Shown here piece by piece: positions 8,119 through 16,845 of a DNA stretch of 64,000 nucleotides; the stretch's first letter is position 1, and every line of letters starts with the position of its first letter. The notes under the pieces were generated by a model that searched no databases, was not told where the DNA came from, and saw nothing but the letters and a program-made list of their open reading frames with translations. The position numbers were made by a program, and so were the translations under genes. Origin of the DNA: Ardenticatenales bacterium (GTDB lineage Bacteria > Chloroflexota > Anaerolineae > Promineifilales > Promineifilaceae); the NCBI GenBank assembly GCA_020634515.1, contig JACKBL010000002.1, forward strand, positions 186,001 to 250,000, given 5' to 3'.

Positions 8119-9219
8119 ATGGCTAGTGTATCCTATCGCAACGTGGTAAAGAGCTTCGGCGACGTCAATGTTATCAAGAATATGAACATTGAAATCGCCG
8201 ACAAAGAATTCGTCGTATTTGTCGGTCCGTCCGGATGTGGCAAATCCACCAATCTGCGTATGTTGGCTGGTTTGGAAGAGATTACGGCGGGCGAGATTTT
8301 GATTGGCGACCGAGTAGTCAACGACGTACCGCCGAAAGATCGAGACATTGCCATGGTGTTCCAGTCTTATGCACTTTATCCGCACATGTCCGTGTATGAC
8401 AACATGGCCTTTGGTCTGAAACTACGGAAAGTAGATAAGGCGGAAATTGACCGTCGCGTGAAGGAAGCCGCGGATATTTTGGGGTTGGGGGCACTGCTTG
8501 ATCGGAAGCCGAAGGCGCTTTCTGGTGGTCAACGCCAGCGCGTGGCGGTGGGTCGGGCGATTGTACGTGAGCCAGCCGTGTTTTTGATGGACGAGCCACT
8601 TTCGAACCTGGACGCGAAACTGCGCGTGACGGCGCGGGCGGAAATCTCCAAGCTGCACAAGCGTCTGGGCACGACCTTTATCTACGTGACCCACGACCAG
8701 GTGGAAGCGATGACGATGGGCGACCGTATTGCCGTGTTGCACGCGGGCGAATTACAGCAGATTGACCCGCCGCGTGTGTTGTACGAAGAGCCGCACAACG
8801 TGTTTGTGGCCGGTTTCATTGGCAGCCCGAGCATGAATTTCTTTGATGCTACGTTGGTGGCGGAAGAAGGGAATTTGTTTATGGATGCGGGCGATTTCCG
8901 GGCGATGGTGCCGCCGGAACGCAAATCAATGTACGGCAATTATATCGGGCGGCAGGTCGTTTTTGGGATGCGTCCTGAGCATATCCACGCCGTCAACTAC
9001 GCGCCGCCCAGTATTACCCCTTCACCGCTGGAAGGCGTCGTGGAAGTGGTCGAACTCCTGGGGCACGAACTGCACCTGTACGTGAACACGGGCAGCCGCA
9101 GCCTGGTAGCGATTGTAGACACCCGTTCCGCGCCGACCATTGGCGGGCGCGTGTCCATGGTGATGGACATGGGCAATATGCACCTGTTTGACAAGGATAC
9201 GGAAATAGCCATTCGTTAG
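8119..9219 (+). CDS. ugpC: ABC transporter ATP-binding protein, UgpC/MalK/MsmX type
   Basis: A 366-residue ATPase after an AAGGAG site. Walker A is GPSGCGKST near residue 37, the Q-loop VFQSYALYPHM follows, then signature LSGGQRQRVAVGRA, Walker B VFLMDEPLSNLDAKLR and the switch His in THDQVEAMT. The C-terminal 120 residues form the MOI/TOBE-type extension typical of ATPases that energise sugar or glycerol-phosphate importers (GMRPEHI). No permease or binding protein lies nearby, which fits a shared ATPase (MsmX-like) serving several importers. It has its own strong promoter. The exact sugar cannot be told from sequence. Confidence 0.92.
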   Translation: MASVSYRNVVKSFGDVNVIKNMNIEIADKEFVVFVGPSGCGKSTNLRMLAGLEEITAGEILIGDRVVNDVPPKDRDIAMVFQSYALYPHMSVYDNMAFGLKLRKVDKAEIDRRVKEAADILGLGALLDRKPKALSGGQRQRVAVGRAIVREPAVFLMDEPLSNLDAKLRVTARAEISKLHKRLGTTFIYVTHDQVEAMTMGDRIAVLHAGELQQIDPPRVLYEEPHNVFVAGFIGSPSMNFFDATLVAEEGNLFMDAGDFRAMVPPERKSMYGNYIGRQVVFGMRPEHIHAVNYAPPSITPSPLEGVVEVVELLGHELHLYVNTGSRSLVAIVDTRSAPTIGGRVSMVMDMGNMHLFDKDTEIAIR

Positions 9220-9259
9220 TGGCTGTCCGCGAACGATTTAGCGGAAAGGTGCGGACAGG

Positions 9260-9339
9260 GGCTATCCTGGATAGCGGCTACCCTGGGTAGCGGCTACCCT
9301 GGGTAGCGGCTACCATAGGTAGCGGCTACCTATGGTAGC
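9260..9339. repeat. Five tandem 16-bp palindromic units
   Basis: Five adjoining 16-base units of the form GGCTACCCTGGGTAGC, each a hairpin by itself. Units 2 and 3 are identical; units 1, 4 and 5 vary in the centre but keep self-complementarity (ATAGC, ATAGGT and TATGGT variants). The covariation suggests selection for the hairpin form. It lies just after the UgpC-type gene. Confidence 0.85.
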
Positions 9340-9380
9340 TTGTCAGTAATCGTCCGTAAAATGTGGGAAGTTGTTTTCGG

Positions 9381-9458
9381 GTAACTGCTAAGCCAGATTG
9401 GACCAACTTTCTCTGGTGAAAATCGTCATTGAGCGTGTGAAATTGGTCCAATGATTAC
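9381..9458 (+). mobile_element. MITE-like element, copy with degraded right end
   Basis: It begins GTAACTGCTAAGCCAGATTG and carries the inner inverted repeat ATTGGACCAA / TTGGTCCAAT around a 36-base loop that closely matches the copy near 32110. The right terminus is reduced to GATTAC and no clean target-site duplication is visible. Confidence 0.65.
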
Positions 9459-9475
9459 GATTCGGTCAATGTGGA

Positions 9476-9509
9476 GGCCGCTGTCCGTCAGGGCAGCGGC
9501 CTTTTTTGT
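9476..9509 (+). terminator. Rho-independent terminator
   Basis: GGCCGCTG pairs with CAGCGGCC around a short loop, followed by TTTTTT. It should stop transcripts from the UgpC-type gene. It also argues against the GTG at 9471 as the start of the next gene. Confidence 0.8.
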
Positions 9510-9548
9510 AGTGTTGCCGGCACAGGCAAATTGGAAAGCGAAGTTGAC

Positions 9549-10484
9549 GTGCAACTGAAATATCCGTTTTCGGGAAAAGGCTTTTTTGACGACACCTGGC
9601 TGGCATTTCTCGGTCTGGCGTTGATGTGGGGGACGTCTTTCCTGTTCATCAAAGTGGCGTTGGAAACGCTGCACCCGTTGACGCTGGTGGGGTTCCGGCT
9701 GTTGATCGGTTGGCTGGCATTGGGCGTGATCATCAAGTGGCGGGGATTGGTTATGCCGGCATCCTGGACAATCTGGCGTCCTCTCCTCATTTTGGGCCTG
9801 GTGAACACAGCACTCCCCTTTGTCCTCATCACCTGGGGAGAATCGGGCGACAACGGCGTTTCCAGTGGCGTGGCTTCCGTGCTAAACAGCACAGTGCCCT
9901 TGTTCAGCATCTTCCTCTCGGGATTGATCCTGCGGCGGGAAGAGGTCACGACGGGCACGATGTTCGGCCTGTTTGTCGGCTTTGGTGGCGTGGTTTTGCT
10001 CTTGAGCCGGCGGCTGGGTTGGACCTGGGATGGCCTTTTGCCGCCGGCTGCCATCATTCTGGCGGCCTTCTGCTACGCCAGCGGCTCCGCCTACGCCCGC
10101 GCCCGGTTGCGTCAGGTAGGGCCGGTCGTCTCCGCTTTTGGGCAACTCTTTGTAGCCGACCTCTTTGTCTGGGCGGCCGCCTTTCTGTTTGACGACTTCC
10201 ACGGGCAGCGGCTCACCTGGTCCACCGTGGGCGCGCTGCTTTGGCTGGGCGTGTTGGGTTCTTGCCTGGCCTACATCTGCTACTTCTTCATTTTGCAGCG
10301 GTGGGGCGCGACGCGCACAACGCTTGTAACCTATCTGCTGCCGGTGGTGGGGGTCAGCGCCGGCGTGATGTTTCTGGGGGAACAGGCTGATTGGCGTTTG
10401 TTAGTCGGTGGGTTGTTAATCTTGAGCGGCGTCGGCGCGGTGAACTGGCGTCCGCGCCCCAAAATCAGCGCCAACAGCGATTGA
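9549..10484 (+). CDS. EamA/DMT-family transporter
   Basis: About 311 residues with ten hydrophobic segments in two EamA halves (WLAFLGLALMWGTSFLFIKVAL opens the first; GALLWLGVLGSCLAYICYFF lies in the second). DMT carriers export or import small metabolites such as amino acids; the substrate is not predictable. The frame is open from 9471, but that stretch contains a terminator stem. I therefore place the start at GTG 9549, with GGAAAG upstream; TTG 9531 is an alternative. The protein begins shortly before the first membrane segment, as usual for the family. Confidence 0.85.
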   Translation: MQLKYPFSGKGFFDDTWLAFLGLALMWGTSFLFIKVALETLHPLTLVGFRLLIGWLALGVIIKWRGLVMPASWTIWRPLLILGLVNTALPFVLITWGESGDNGVSSGVASVLNSTVPLFSIFLSGLILRREEVTTGTMFGLFVGFGGVVLLLSRRLGWTWDGLLPPAAIILAAFCYASGSAYARARLRQVGPVVSAFGQLFVADLFVWAAAFLFDDFHGQRLTWSTVGALLWLGVLGSCLAYICYFFILQRWGATRTTLVTYLLPVVGVSAGVMFLGEQADWRLLVGGLLILSGVGAVNWRPRPKISANSD

Positions 10485-10494
10485 ACGGGCGGCT

Positions 10495-10522
10495 TTGAAT
10501 GGTTTCCATTTGCCGTTAAAAT
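10495..10522 (+). promoter_or_regulatory. Candidate promoter giving a leaderless mRNA
   Basis: TTGAAT at 10495-10500 and TAAAAT at 10517-10522, spacer 16. The next gene's ATG is only 6 bases after the -10 box, where transcription would normally start, and no Shine-Dalgarno sequence is present. Confidence 0.5.
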
Positions 10523-10528
10523 AGGTGT

Positions 10529-10903
10529 ATGCCTGAACACAAGTACAACATTGGTGATTCGTTTCCGCTGCAATTCGCCTGGCACTTACCCGAAGGCGAT
10601 TACATCCGGGCCGTTTTTGAGGCGACCGTGATCTATCTGGACAACTCTCTGGAGAAGTATGTCGTGCGCCTGGAGCAACTGCTGGCCGGGCGACAGGAGT
10701 CCGACGAGGGGGAGTTGCGCGAGGTAGACGCGCTGAGCGCGGACTATTGGCGCATGGTGGGGCAGATTCCAGGCAAGCGCGTGTCTATCGCCTTTGAGGC
10801 GGATGATGGCCGCCCCTTGTATCTGAAACTGGCGACGTTGACGGGGGAGCATTCATTTTTTACGCGCCTGGATGTGTTGGACAAGAAGAGACGTCAGGGA
10901 TGA
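10529..10903 (+). CDS. Hypothetical protein
   Basis: A 124-residue cytosolic protein with no signal or membrane segment. It contains a helix-rich centre (NSLEKYVVRLEQLLAGRQES) and a beta-rich C-terminus (RVSIAFEADDGRPLYLKLATL). I do not recognise the family. It follows the EamA gene but appears to have its own promoter whose -10 box is 6 bases before the ATG, so a leaderless transcript is likely. Composition and codon use look normal for the window. Confidence 0.6.
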   Translation: MPEHKYNIGDSFPLQFAWHLPEGDYIRAVFEATVIYLDNSLEKYVVRLEQLLAGRQESDEGELREVDALSADYWRMVGQIPGKRVSIAFEADDGRPLYLKLATLTGEHSFFTRLDVLDKKRRQG

Positions 10904-11034
10904 CGGCTGTTTGGGGGCGTGCCCCCCGGCTGGGTGGCCGCCTATTCAGATTGGTTCATTTTCCAAGAATGAACCGATACCTTGCCTCCCGCCTGTCTTG
11001 CCCCTACGCCGGATGATTCCCAATGTGCTGGGGG

Positions 11035-12534
11035 TTAGCGACGCGATTGGAACTCCTGCACGGCTTTGGCGATTTCTTCGGAGACGTCTTTGGCGGAGCG
11101 CAGGCGGGTGAGTTGGTCGTGCCAGAATCCTGATCCGGCGCTGGCGGCCAATCCGGTGAGGACAATGCCGGCAGTCAGCGCGTGCAGATGCATCACATAA
11201 CCAAGAATCGTCACTGAAGTATCTGGCGTCAAACCGGTCGTGAGCATGTCCGCCAGCGGCAGCATGTCGCGCAGCAAGTCTCCCGAATCCACGCGCAAAA
11301 TGTAGGCCAGGCAGATGCCCACGACCACCGAGGTGAAGCGCAACCACTTCACGCGCATACTGGCGTCTTCTTCGTGCCGTCCCTGCTCGTGCAGGATGAT
11401 GCTGGCCGCCGTGGTCGGCGTCAATTCATTGTAGCGAGGCTGATTGGCCGCCGGGTCGTGCTGCAGAAGGCGGTTCCATGCTTTTTCGATGCCGGCAATC
11501 AAATTGGGACCAATGACGGGCAGTTTGCGCAGCCAGCGCCAGAAACGGCGCAGCGGGCTGCTGAGCAAGCTCCGCTGTTCCTCCACGCCGCGCAGCAGTT
11601 CGCCCAATGAACTGAGGTAAATCTCCACTTCGCGGCTGATCTGACCATCTTTTTCCAGCGCCTGTAGCAGTGCCGCGAACCAGCCGTCAATCGCTTTCAA
11701 TTCGTCACGGCTGAGGCCGAATCCTTCAAGTTGCGGGCGCAAGAGGGCGTAGTATCGGTCTTTCAGCAACTGGCTGGTGGTGGTGCTAACGGTGTCGATT
11801 TGCTGGCGCGTCCAGGTGACGACGACTTCCGCCAGGTTGCCCTGCAAGACGTTGATGGCCCGGCTGAGGAGGAGGACGGGATCGACCTGTTCCAGTTCGG
11901 CGAGGGCGTCGCGCACGTGGGCCTCCAGGATGTGGGTCAGGGTGGCGGGGAGTTCCAGGCGGTTGGTGAGGTTGGTGATGCCGGCATGGAGGTGATCGGT
12001 GAGCCACGTTTTAACTTCGGCCTCGCCGGGGACGTTGCCGGCATTGATCGCCGTCAGCACCGTTTGAATCACCTTCCCCATTTCCCCCTCGCGCACATTC
12101 ATCAAAAATCGCTCCGCCTTTTCCACCGGTTGCAGCACTGTCTCCAGGGCCGCCAGATGCGCGGCAAACTCCTGCTGCATTTGCACGCTGGCCCCCAGGC
12201 TTTCCAGGCTGCCGGGGAGCAAATCCTTGTACGCGGCCATCGTTTCCCGCGCCGTTGGCTTGCTCTTCAAGCCCACGGCAATCTTCACCACGTCTACCAC
12301 GATTTCCGTGCCGATTGCCATCGTGAACATGGTGACGATATACAGGCCGAGGACGGCGAAAATTTGCGCCAGGCCGGTGGAGAGGCTGGTTTCGGTCGGC
12401 TGCGTTTCGTCTGTTTGCGCCAGGGTGGCGACAGTGGGGAGGGGTGTGGGGGGGCTGGCGGCGTGCGCGGGGGTTGCGAGAATGCCGGCAAACAGCAGCA
12501 CAATCAACAGAGTGGAAAGAAGTTGACGTGACAT
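11035..12534 (-). CDS. Exported multi-segment membrane protein, unknown family
   Basis: A 499-residue protein with a clear start: AAGGAGG lies 5 bases before ATG. It opens with a signal peptide (LLSTLLIVLLFAGILATPAHA). A membrane segment follows near residue 55 (IFAVLGLYIVTMFTMAIG). About 270 residues of mostly helical, Leu/Glu-rich sequence resemble a coiled-coil spacer. The C-terminus holds further membrane segments (SVVVGICLAYIL near 400 and ALTAGIVLTGLAAS near 450). No family is recognised. Inference: an envelope protein with a large helical domain on one face of the membrane. It stands alone, convergent with the preceding small gene. Confidence 0.75.
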   Translation of the reverse strand: MSRQLLSTLLIVLLFAGILATPAHAASPPTPLPTVATLAQTDETQPTETSLSTGLAQIFAVLGLYIVTMFTMAIGTEIVVDVVKIAVGLKSKPTARETMAAYKDLLPGSLESLGASVQMQQEFAAHLAALETVLQPVEKAERFLMNVREGEMGKVIQTVLTAINAGNVPGEAEVKTWLTDHLHAGITNLTNRLELPATLTHILEAHVRDALAELEQVDPVLLLSRAINVLQGNLAEVVVTWTRQQIDTVSTTTSQLLKDRYYALLRPQLEGFGLSRDELKAIDGWFAALLQALEKDGQISREVEIYLSSLGELLRGVEEQRSLLSSPLRRFWRWLRKLPVIGPNLIAGIEKAWNRLLQHDPAANQPRYNELTPTTAASIILHEQGRHEEDASMRVKWLRFTSVVVGICLAYILRVDSGDLLRDMLPLADMLTTGLTPDTSVTILGYVMHLHALTAGIVLTGLAASAGSGFWHDQLTRLRSAKDVSEEIAKAVQEFQSRR

Positions 12535-12540
12535 AATGGC

Positions 12541-12640
12541 CTCCTTCTAGGACAGTGGTCAGTGGGTAGTGGGCAGTTTGCAGTTGATAGTTTGCGGTTG
12601 GTGGTTGGTGCGTGCGTTGCTCGCCCCAACGCGCCACGCG
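12541..12640. repeat. Low-complexity CAGTGGGTAGTGGGCAG-type spacer
   Basis: Irregular short repeats of CAGTGG/GCAGTT/GGTTGG fill the spacer between the membrane protein and the FAD oxidase. A related run (GTCAGTTGACAGTGGGCAGTGG) occurs near 21896-21918 upstream of the gamma-glutamyltranspeptidase. I see no gene in it. Confidence 0.5.
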
Positions 12641-12651
12641 CCTCTCGCCCC

Positions 12652-14115
12652 TCACCCCTCGCCCCTCGCCCCGAACAGCCGCCGCCACAGGTTGGTTTCC
12701 AACATGCCCTCCGGGTCGCAGCGTGCTTTGAGGGCGCGGAATCTGGCGAGGGTGTCCTGACCCAGGTACGCCTCCACCACCTCCGGGCGCAGGGTGCTAT
12801 CTTTGGCGAAGTAGAACCGCCCGCCGGCGCGCAGCACGATCTCGTCCATGTCTCGCGTCAGGCGGACCACGTCGGCGCGATTGCCGCGCGTGATGCGAAA
12901 ATCCATCGCCAGGGAGAAGCCATCCAGGTTGTGCGTCATGAGGAAGTCGTCGGGGCGATGCCGTTTGAGGACGCTGAGGTAGTTGGGCAGGCCGCGCCGC
13001 TGCCCCAGGCGCAGCATCTCGCTAAAGGCGGAATCGGCGGCGGCGGCGGGGATGAAGCTTTGGTACTGAATCAGTCCGCCCGGCCCGTACGCTTTCTTCC
13101 AGTCGGGGATGTAGTCCAGCAGGAAGTGGAAGCTGGCGTGCGCCTGCTGGAAGGTGTGCCCGTCGCTGAGGCGGGAGGTGAGGAATTTGCCTTCGTTGAC
13201 CAGCCGCGTGCCCAGGTTGTTCCAAAACGGACGCATGAAGAGCCACATGGTGGATGCCGGCATCACCCCGAACAAAACAGACGGTGGCCGCTGAAAATCC
13301 GCCCGCAGCGTCTGCCGCGGATAGGGGTCCGTTTCCGGCGGCAGGTAATGCGCCAGATGGATTTGCCCCCGCCCCAGGCCCTTGCCCAGAGCAAACGCAT
13401 CCACCCAGCCCACCGTGTAGTCAGAGCGTGAGACCGTTTCCTCAATCTGGCGCAGCATCTCCCCCAGATTGCGGCTTACCAGCGCCTCCACGCGCAGCAG
13501 CCCGGAGTAAATGCGCTTCATCCGCATCGTGATCGCCGTGAAGCAGCCCAACATGCCGAAGCCGCCAATGGCCGCGTAAAACACGTCCGCGTTTTCCTCG
13601 CGGTTGCACAAGACGATCTCCCCGGACGGCAGCATCATCTCGAACGAGAGGATGTGGTCGCCAATCGGCCCCACCTGCCAGTCGTTTTTGCCATGCACGT
13701 TCATGGCCGCGCAGCCGCCCACGGACGTTTTGCTCGTGCCCGTGACCACGGGCGGCCACCAGCCGTCTTCGATGATGTATTCCCACAGTTGCTCCAGCGT
13801 GACGCCCGGCTCCACGGTGATCACGCCCGTGCGCGGATCCCAGGCCAGGATACGGTTCATGCGCCGCAAGTCCACGAGAATGTTTTCGCCGTTGAGGGCG
13901 GCGTCGCCGTAGCTGTTGCCCGCGCCCCGGAAGCCCACGGTGCGCCCGCTCTGGCGGGCCACGTCGAAGACTTGCTCCAGGTTTTCCACGGTCGATGGGC
14001 GATAGACGTAGCAGATGTCACTGCTGGCCCCACCCCAGGCGGCGACTTTCTCCAGCCGTTGTGCCGGCAGCGGTGGGTGAAGTTGTTTTGTGCGAAGAGG
14101 GTGATGATTGCTCAT
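12652..14115 (-). CDS. FAD-linked oxidase, DprE1-like
   Basis: A 487-residue flavoenzyme of the PCMH/FAD_binding_4 type. The FAD site shows YRPSTVENLEQVFDVAR, GRTVGFRGAGNSYGD and GVITVEPGVTLEQLWEYI, then VGGCAAMNVHGKND. The last motif and the overall length match decaprenylphosphoryl-beta-D-ribose oxidase (DprE1), which oxidises the ribose C2 during arabinose-donor synthesis. Alditol oxidase-type enzymes are an alternative. It lies 13 bases downstream of an SDR resembling DprE2, the partner reductase, which strengthens the call. It is last in a four-gene minus-strand operon. The assignment to polyprenyl-phosphate pentose epimerisation is inference. Confidence 0.75.
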   Translation of the reverse strand: MSNHHPLRTKQLHPPLPAQRLEKVAAWGGASSDICYVYRPSTVENLEQVFDVARQSGRTVGFRGAGNSYGDAALNGENILVDLRRMNRILAWDPRTGVITVEPGVTLEQLWEYIIEDGWWPPVVTGTSKTSVGGCAAMNVHGKNDWQVGPIGDHILSFEMMLPSGEIVLCNREENADVFYAAIGGFGMLGCFTAITMRMKRIYSGLLRVEALVSRNLGEMLRQIEETVSRSDYTVGWVDAFALGKGLGRGQIHLAHYLPPETDPYPRQTLRADFQRPPSVLFGVMPASTMWLFMRPFWNNLGTRLVNEGKFLTSRLSDGHTFQQAHASFHFLLDYIPDWKKAYGPGGLIQYQSFIPAAAADSAFSEMLRLGQRRGLPNYLSVLKRHRPDDFLMTHNLDGFSLAMDFRITRGNRADVVRLTRDMDEIVLRAGGRFYFAKDSTLRPEVVEAYLGQDTLARFRALKARCDPEGMLETNLWRRLFGARGEG

Positions 14116-14128
14116 GCGTTGTGATGGA

Positions 14129-14932
14129 TCAGAAATTTAGGCGGCGGAAGATGAACGAAGGCAGATGGCGGATAATCAGGCTCACAAGCTGCCAGCGGGC
14201 GGGCACGTAGGCCGTCTGTCGCTTCTGCTGAATGGCGGCGGCGATCTGGTCCGCGGCGTCCGTGGCGGAAATCGGCCACATGGCGCGCTCCACGTGCGCC
14301 AACATTTGTGTGTTCACCATGCCCGGCTTGATCGTGGTCACGGTGACACCGTGCTGGCTGAGGCGGTTACGCAGCGATTCCAGGTAGGTGTGCAGTCCGG
14401 CTTTGCTGGCGTGGTAGGCGGGGTTGCCGCGTCGCCCGCGGTCGCCGGCGATGGAGCCAATGCCCACAATATGGCCGCGTCCGGCGCGCTGGAAGCGAAT
14501 GGCGGCCTGATCCAGCCAGGCCATGGCTCCCAACAAGTTCACTTCGACCATCAATTTGTCTTTGTGGAAGTCGTATTCGTTGGCGGCAACGGGGGGCATG
14601 ACGCCGGCGACGTAAATGACGAGGTCGAGTCCGTTGAGGCGGCGGGTGACTTCCTGGAATAATGCCGGCACGCGCTCATAATCCGTCACGTCATGCACCA
14701 CCGATAGCGCGCAGCCGGGGCGCTGCTCGTTGATGGCCGCGCAAACAGCCTCTAGCTCCGCCTGGCGACGCGCCACGCCCGCCACGACGTACCCCTGCGC
14801 CGCCAACGTCTGCATCAAGGCCGCGCCAATGCCCGCCGACGCCCCAATAATCAGCGCCCTGGACTGCGGTTCCAGCGGCCTCTTTACCTCCAGCGCCTGT
14901 TCTTCTGGCAACTCAAATTCATCCGTGATCAA
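14129..14932 (-). CDS. Short-chain dehydrogenase, DprE2-like
   Basis: A 267-residue Rossmann oxidoreductase. The NAD(P) motif is IIGASAGIGAAL near residue 30, the catalytic Ser is in GIGSIAGDRGRRG, and the catalytic YHASK follows. The SIAGDRGR...YHASKAGL arrangement recalls DprE2, which reduces the keto intermediate made by DprE1. The start appears to be a TTG overlapping the end of the upstream acyltransferase gene by 14 bases; no in-frame ATG precedes the Rossmann motif. The C-terminal tail (SLIIRHLPSFIFRRLNF) is hydrophobic and basic and may hold the enzyme at the membrane, as expected for a lipid-linked substrate (inference). Confidence 0.78.
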   Translation of the reverse strand: MITDEFELPEEQALEVKRPLEPQSRALIIGASAGIGAALMQTLAAQGYVVAGVARRQAELEAVCAAINEQRPGCALSVVHDVTDYERVPALFQEVTRRLNGLDLVIYVAGVMPPVAANEYDFHKDKLMVEVNLLGAMAWLDQAAIRFQRAGRGHIVGIGSIAGDRGRRGNPAYHASKAGLHTYLESLRNRLSQHGVTVTTIKPGMVNTQMLAHVERAMWPISATDAADQIAAAIQQKRQTAYVPARWQLVSLIIRHLPSFIFRRLNF

Positions 14933-15716
14933 AGTAATTTCGTCCCTCTGCTACCTCTGGCGGCAAAACGCCCGGCGGATACGCCAGCGCCCGCGCAATT
15001 GCTTCATGTGTTTGTAGGGCAAGCTGCTGCGTATTGGCTTCTGGCGTGGGGTGAACCACGGGCAGGGGCATCAGGCGCGCCTGTACCGGTCCTGAACGCC
15101 CTGCCAGCCGCCATACCGCCGCCCACAGCGTTTCGTCTCCCCACTGCACCAATGCCTCACGATCATAAATGATAGCACAAGGGAGGAAAGGGGTGCTATT
15201 TTGCGCGGCAATTTCAAACGCCCCATGCCGAAACGGCAGCAGCACGCCGCCAGGGCCAATCCGCCCCTCTGGGAAGACGACGATGGGAGGATACCGCTCG
15301 ACGTGGGCAAGCTGCTCCCGCGCCTGATGGCGGGACGCCTTGTCTCCCCGATTGACGAAGACCGTCCCCACCGCGCGCGCCATCCAGCCAATAAAGGGCC
15401 AGGTGCGCACGCTCTCCTTCGCCAGGAAGCGCATGGGCATGATGCTCACCAGCAGCACAATGTCCACGTAGGAGAGGTGGTTGGGGAAGATGAAGCCCTC
15501 GTGTTCCGTGAACGTCTCCGGCGGCGGCGGTTCCAGGCGCACGTCAAAAATGCGCAGAAATGCGCGCGCCATCCAACGCATGTTCCAGGCGGCAAAGCGG
15601 ATGCGGCGCACGCGCACGGGAATCCAGCCGGTGAGCAGGATGATAAATGTGCCCAGAGCCAGGGCCAGGGACGTTGTGGCAATGCGAAAAATGGCGCGAA
15701 TGGGATTATGCGTCAT
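14919..15716 (-). CDS. plsC: PlsC-type acyltransferase
   Basis: About 265 residues with an N-terminal membrane segment (TSLALALGTFIILLTGWIPV). The acyltransferase motifs are NHLSYVD (H-x4-D) near residue 75 and FPEGR near residue 150. The family transfers acyl groups to the sn-2 position of lysophosphatidic acid. I chose the start MTHNPIRAIF, with GGGAAGG upstream, rather than one 33 codons earlier that would run into the PHP gene. It is second in a minus-strand operon, 25 bases after the PHP gene, and overlaps the SDR start. The context suggests envelope lipid synthesis. Confidence 0.85.
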   Translation of the reverse strand: MTHNPIRAIFRIATTSLALALGTFIILLTGWIPVRVRRIRFAAWNMRWMARAFLRIFDVRLEPPPPETFTEHEGFIFPNHLSYVDIVLLVSIMPMRFLAKESVRTWPFIGWMARAVGTVFVNRGDKASRHQAREQLAHVERYPPIVVFPEGRIGPGGVLLPFRHGAFEIAAQNSTPFLPCAIIYDREALVQWGDETLWAAVWRLAGRSGPVQARLMPLPVVHPTPEANTQQLALQTHEAIARALAYPPGVLPPEVAEGRNYFDHG

Positions 15717-15741
15717 GGGTGGCAAGCCTTCCCGCGCGGCG

Positions 15742-16845
15742 TCAGCGCAAATAGATGGGATTGCTGAATATCCAGCCTCGTTCCCGACCCAGGTAGGGGA
15801 CACGCGCTTCGACACGGTACGCCCCTTCGTCCACGGGGATGTGCGTGAGGGTGGTGTCGTTTGTTTCCGCTACCACCTCGCCGCGGTGGATGAGGCGCAT
15901 CTGGCAGCGGTTGGGGGCCAACGCCTGTAGCGTCGCGCCCACGTCCATGGTGATCATGTCCCCCATGATGCCTTTGTTCACGCCCTGGCCGCTGAAGCGA
16001 AATCCTTTGGTGGATGCCGGCATATCATAGCCAACCCAACTATTTCCCTGACCGACCGCGCCCAGCAGCAACGCCTTGTCGTGGGCGAGGTCCCCGTTGA
16101 GGGGCTGGCGCGTGAGGACGTGCGTGTTGACGGCGCGGAAGAGAAACTCGTAGGGGAAAACTTCGCGCGTGATGGGGCCGAGGCTCATGGGTGTGCCGTG
16201 GGCGTCACTGTTGCCGACGGCGGCAATGCGTTTGCCCTGGGCTAGCAGTTCGTCCCATTTGGCCAGGGTCTCCGGTTCGGGGCCGGTGATGTACTTTTCC
16301 GGGCGCAGCACGAGGCGGAGGGCGCTGAGTTTGGCGATGAGGGGATGTTTGAAGGAGAGACGGTCGTGACGGCGGGCCAGGGCGGATTTGAAACTGGACA
16401 TGTAGTTCCAGATTTCCAGGCCGGTGAAGCCGTCTACTTCCCAGTTGTGCCAGCCGAGTTCGGGTTCGCGCAGGAGGTCGAGGCTGCGTTCGTGGGGGTG
16501 GGCAAGGAAGCCGCAGGCACCGAGGGCGCGGGTGGCGTTGATGAGGGATTGGGGGTCGGGAGAATGCCGGCACATTTCCTCCCCCGCGCCATAGACCAGA
16601 AAGTGATTGCATTGCGGATCGCGGCGCGTATCATGCACCTCTTCCCCCACCAGCAACAGCACCCGCCCCTGGTCGTTCTCATAGTACCCCTCCACGCCAT
16701 CCACCCAGATATTGTGGTCGGTGACCACGATAAAATCCAAACCCGCGGCAATGGCGGCGTCGGCGATTGCCTTGTGCCACTTTTCGCCGTCGGAGTAAGG
16801 GGTGTGCATGTGCAGATTGCCAACGTACTCATAAACCGCGGACAT
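15742..16845 (-). CDS. PHP domain phosphoesterase-like protein
   Basis: A 367-residue protein starting MSAVYEYVGN. The PHP metal-site motifs are present: NLHMHTPYSDGE near residue 10, VVTDHN near 42, HPHE near 120 and GNSDAHG near 220. PHP proteins are usually metal-dependent phosphoesterases or related hydrolases. The C-terminal 100 residues form a beta-rich domain (IMGDMITMDVGATLQAL, MRLIHRGEVVAETNDT), likely a carbohydrate-binding or immunoglobulin-like addition. No signal peptide is seen. It is the first gene of the operon with plsC, the SDR and the FAD oxidase. The substrate is unknown. Confidence 0.8.
   Translation of the reverse strand: MSAVYEYVGNLHMHTPYSDGEKWHKAIADAAIAAGLDFIVVTDHNIWVDGVEGYYENDQGRVLLLVGEEVHDTRRDPQCNHFLVYGAGEEMCRHSPDPQSLINATRALGACGFLAHPHERSLDLLREPELGWHNWEVDGFTGLEIWNYMSSFKSALARRHDRLSFKHPLIAKLSALRLVLRPEKYITGPEPETLAKWDELLAQGKRIAAVGNSDAHGTPMSLGPITREVFPYEFLFRAVNTHVLTRQPLNGDLAHDKALLLGAVGQGNSWVGYDMPASTKGFRFSGQGVNKGIMGDMITMDVGATLQALAPNRCQMRLIHRGEVVAETNDTTLTHIPVDEGAYRVEARVPYLGRERGWIFSNPIYLR

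Noticed and set aside
9471..9548. GTG at 9471 as the start of the EamA transporter
   Set aside because: The region encodes a strong terminator stem followed by six T residues, so the coding start must lie downstream.
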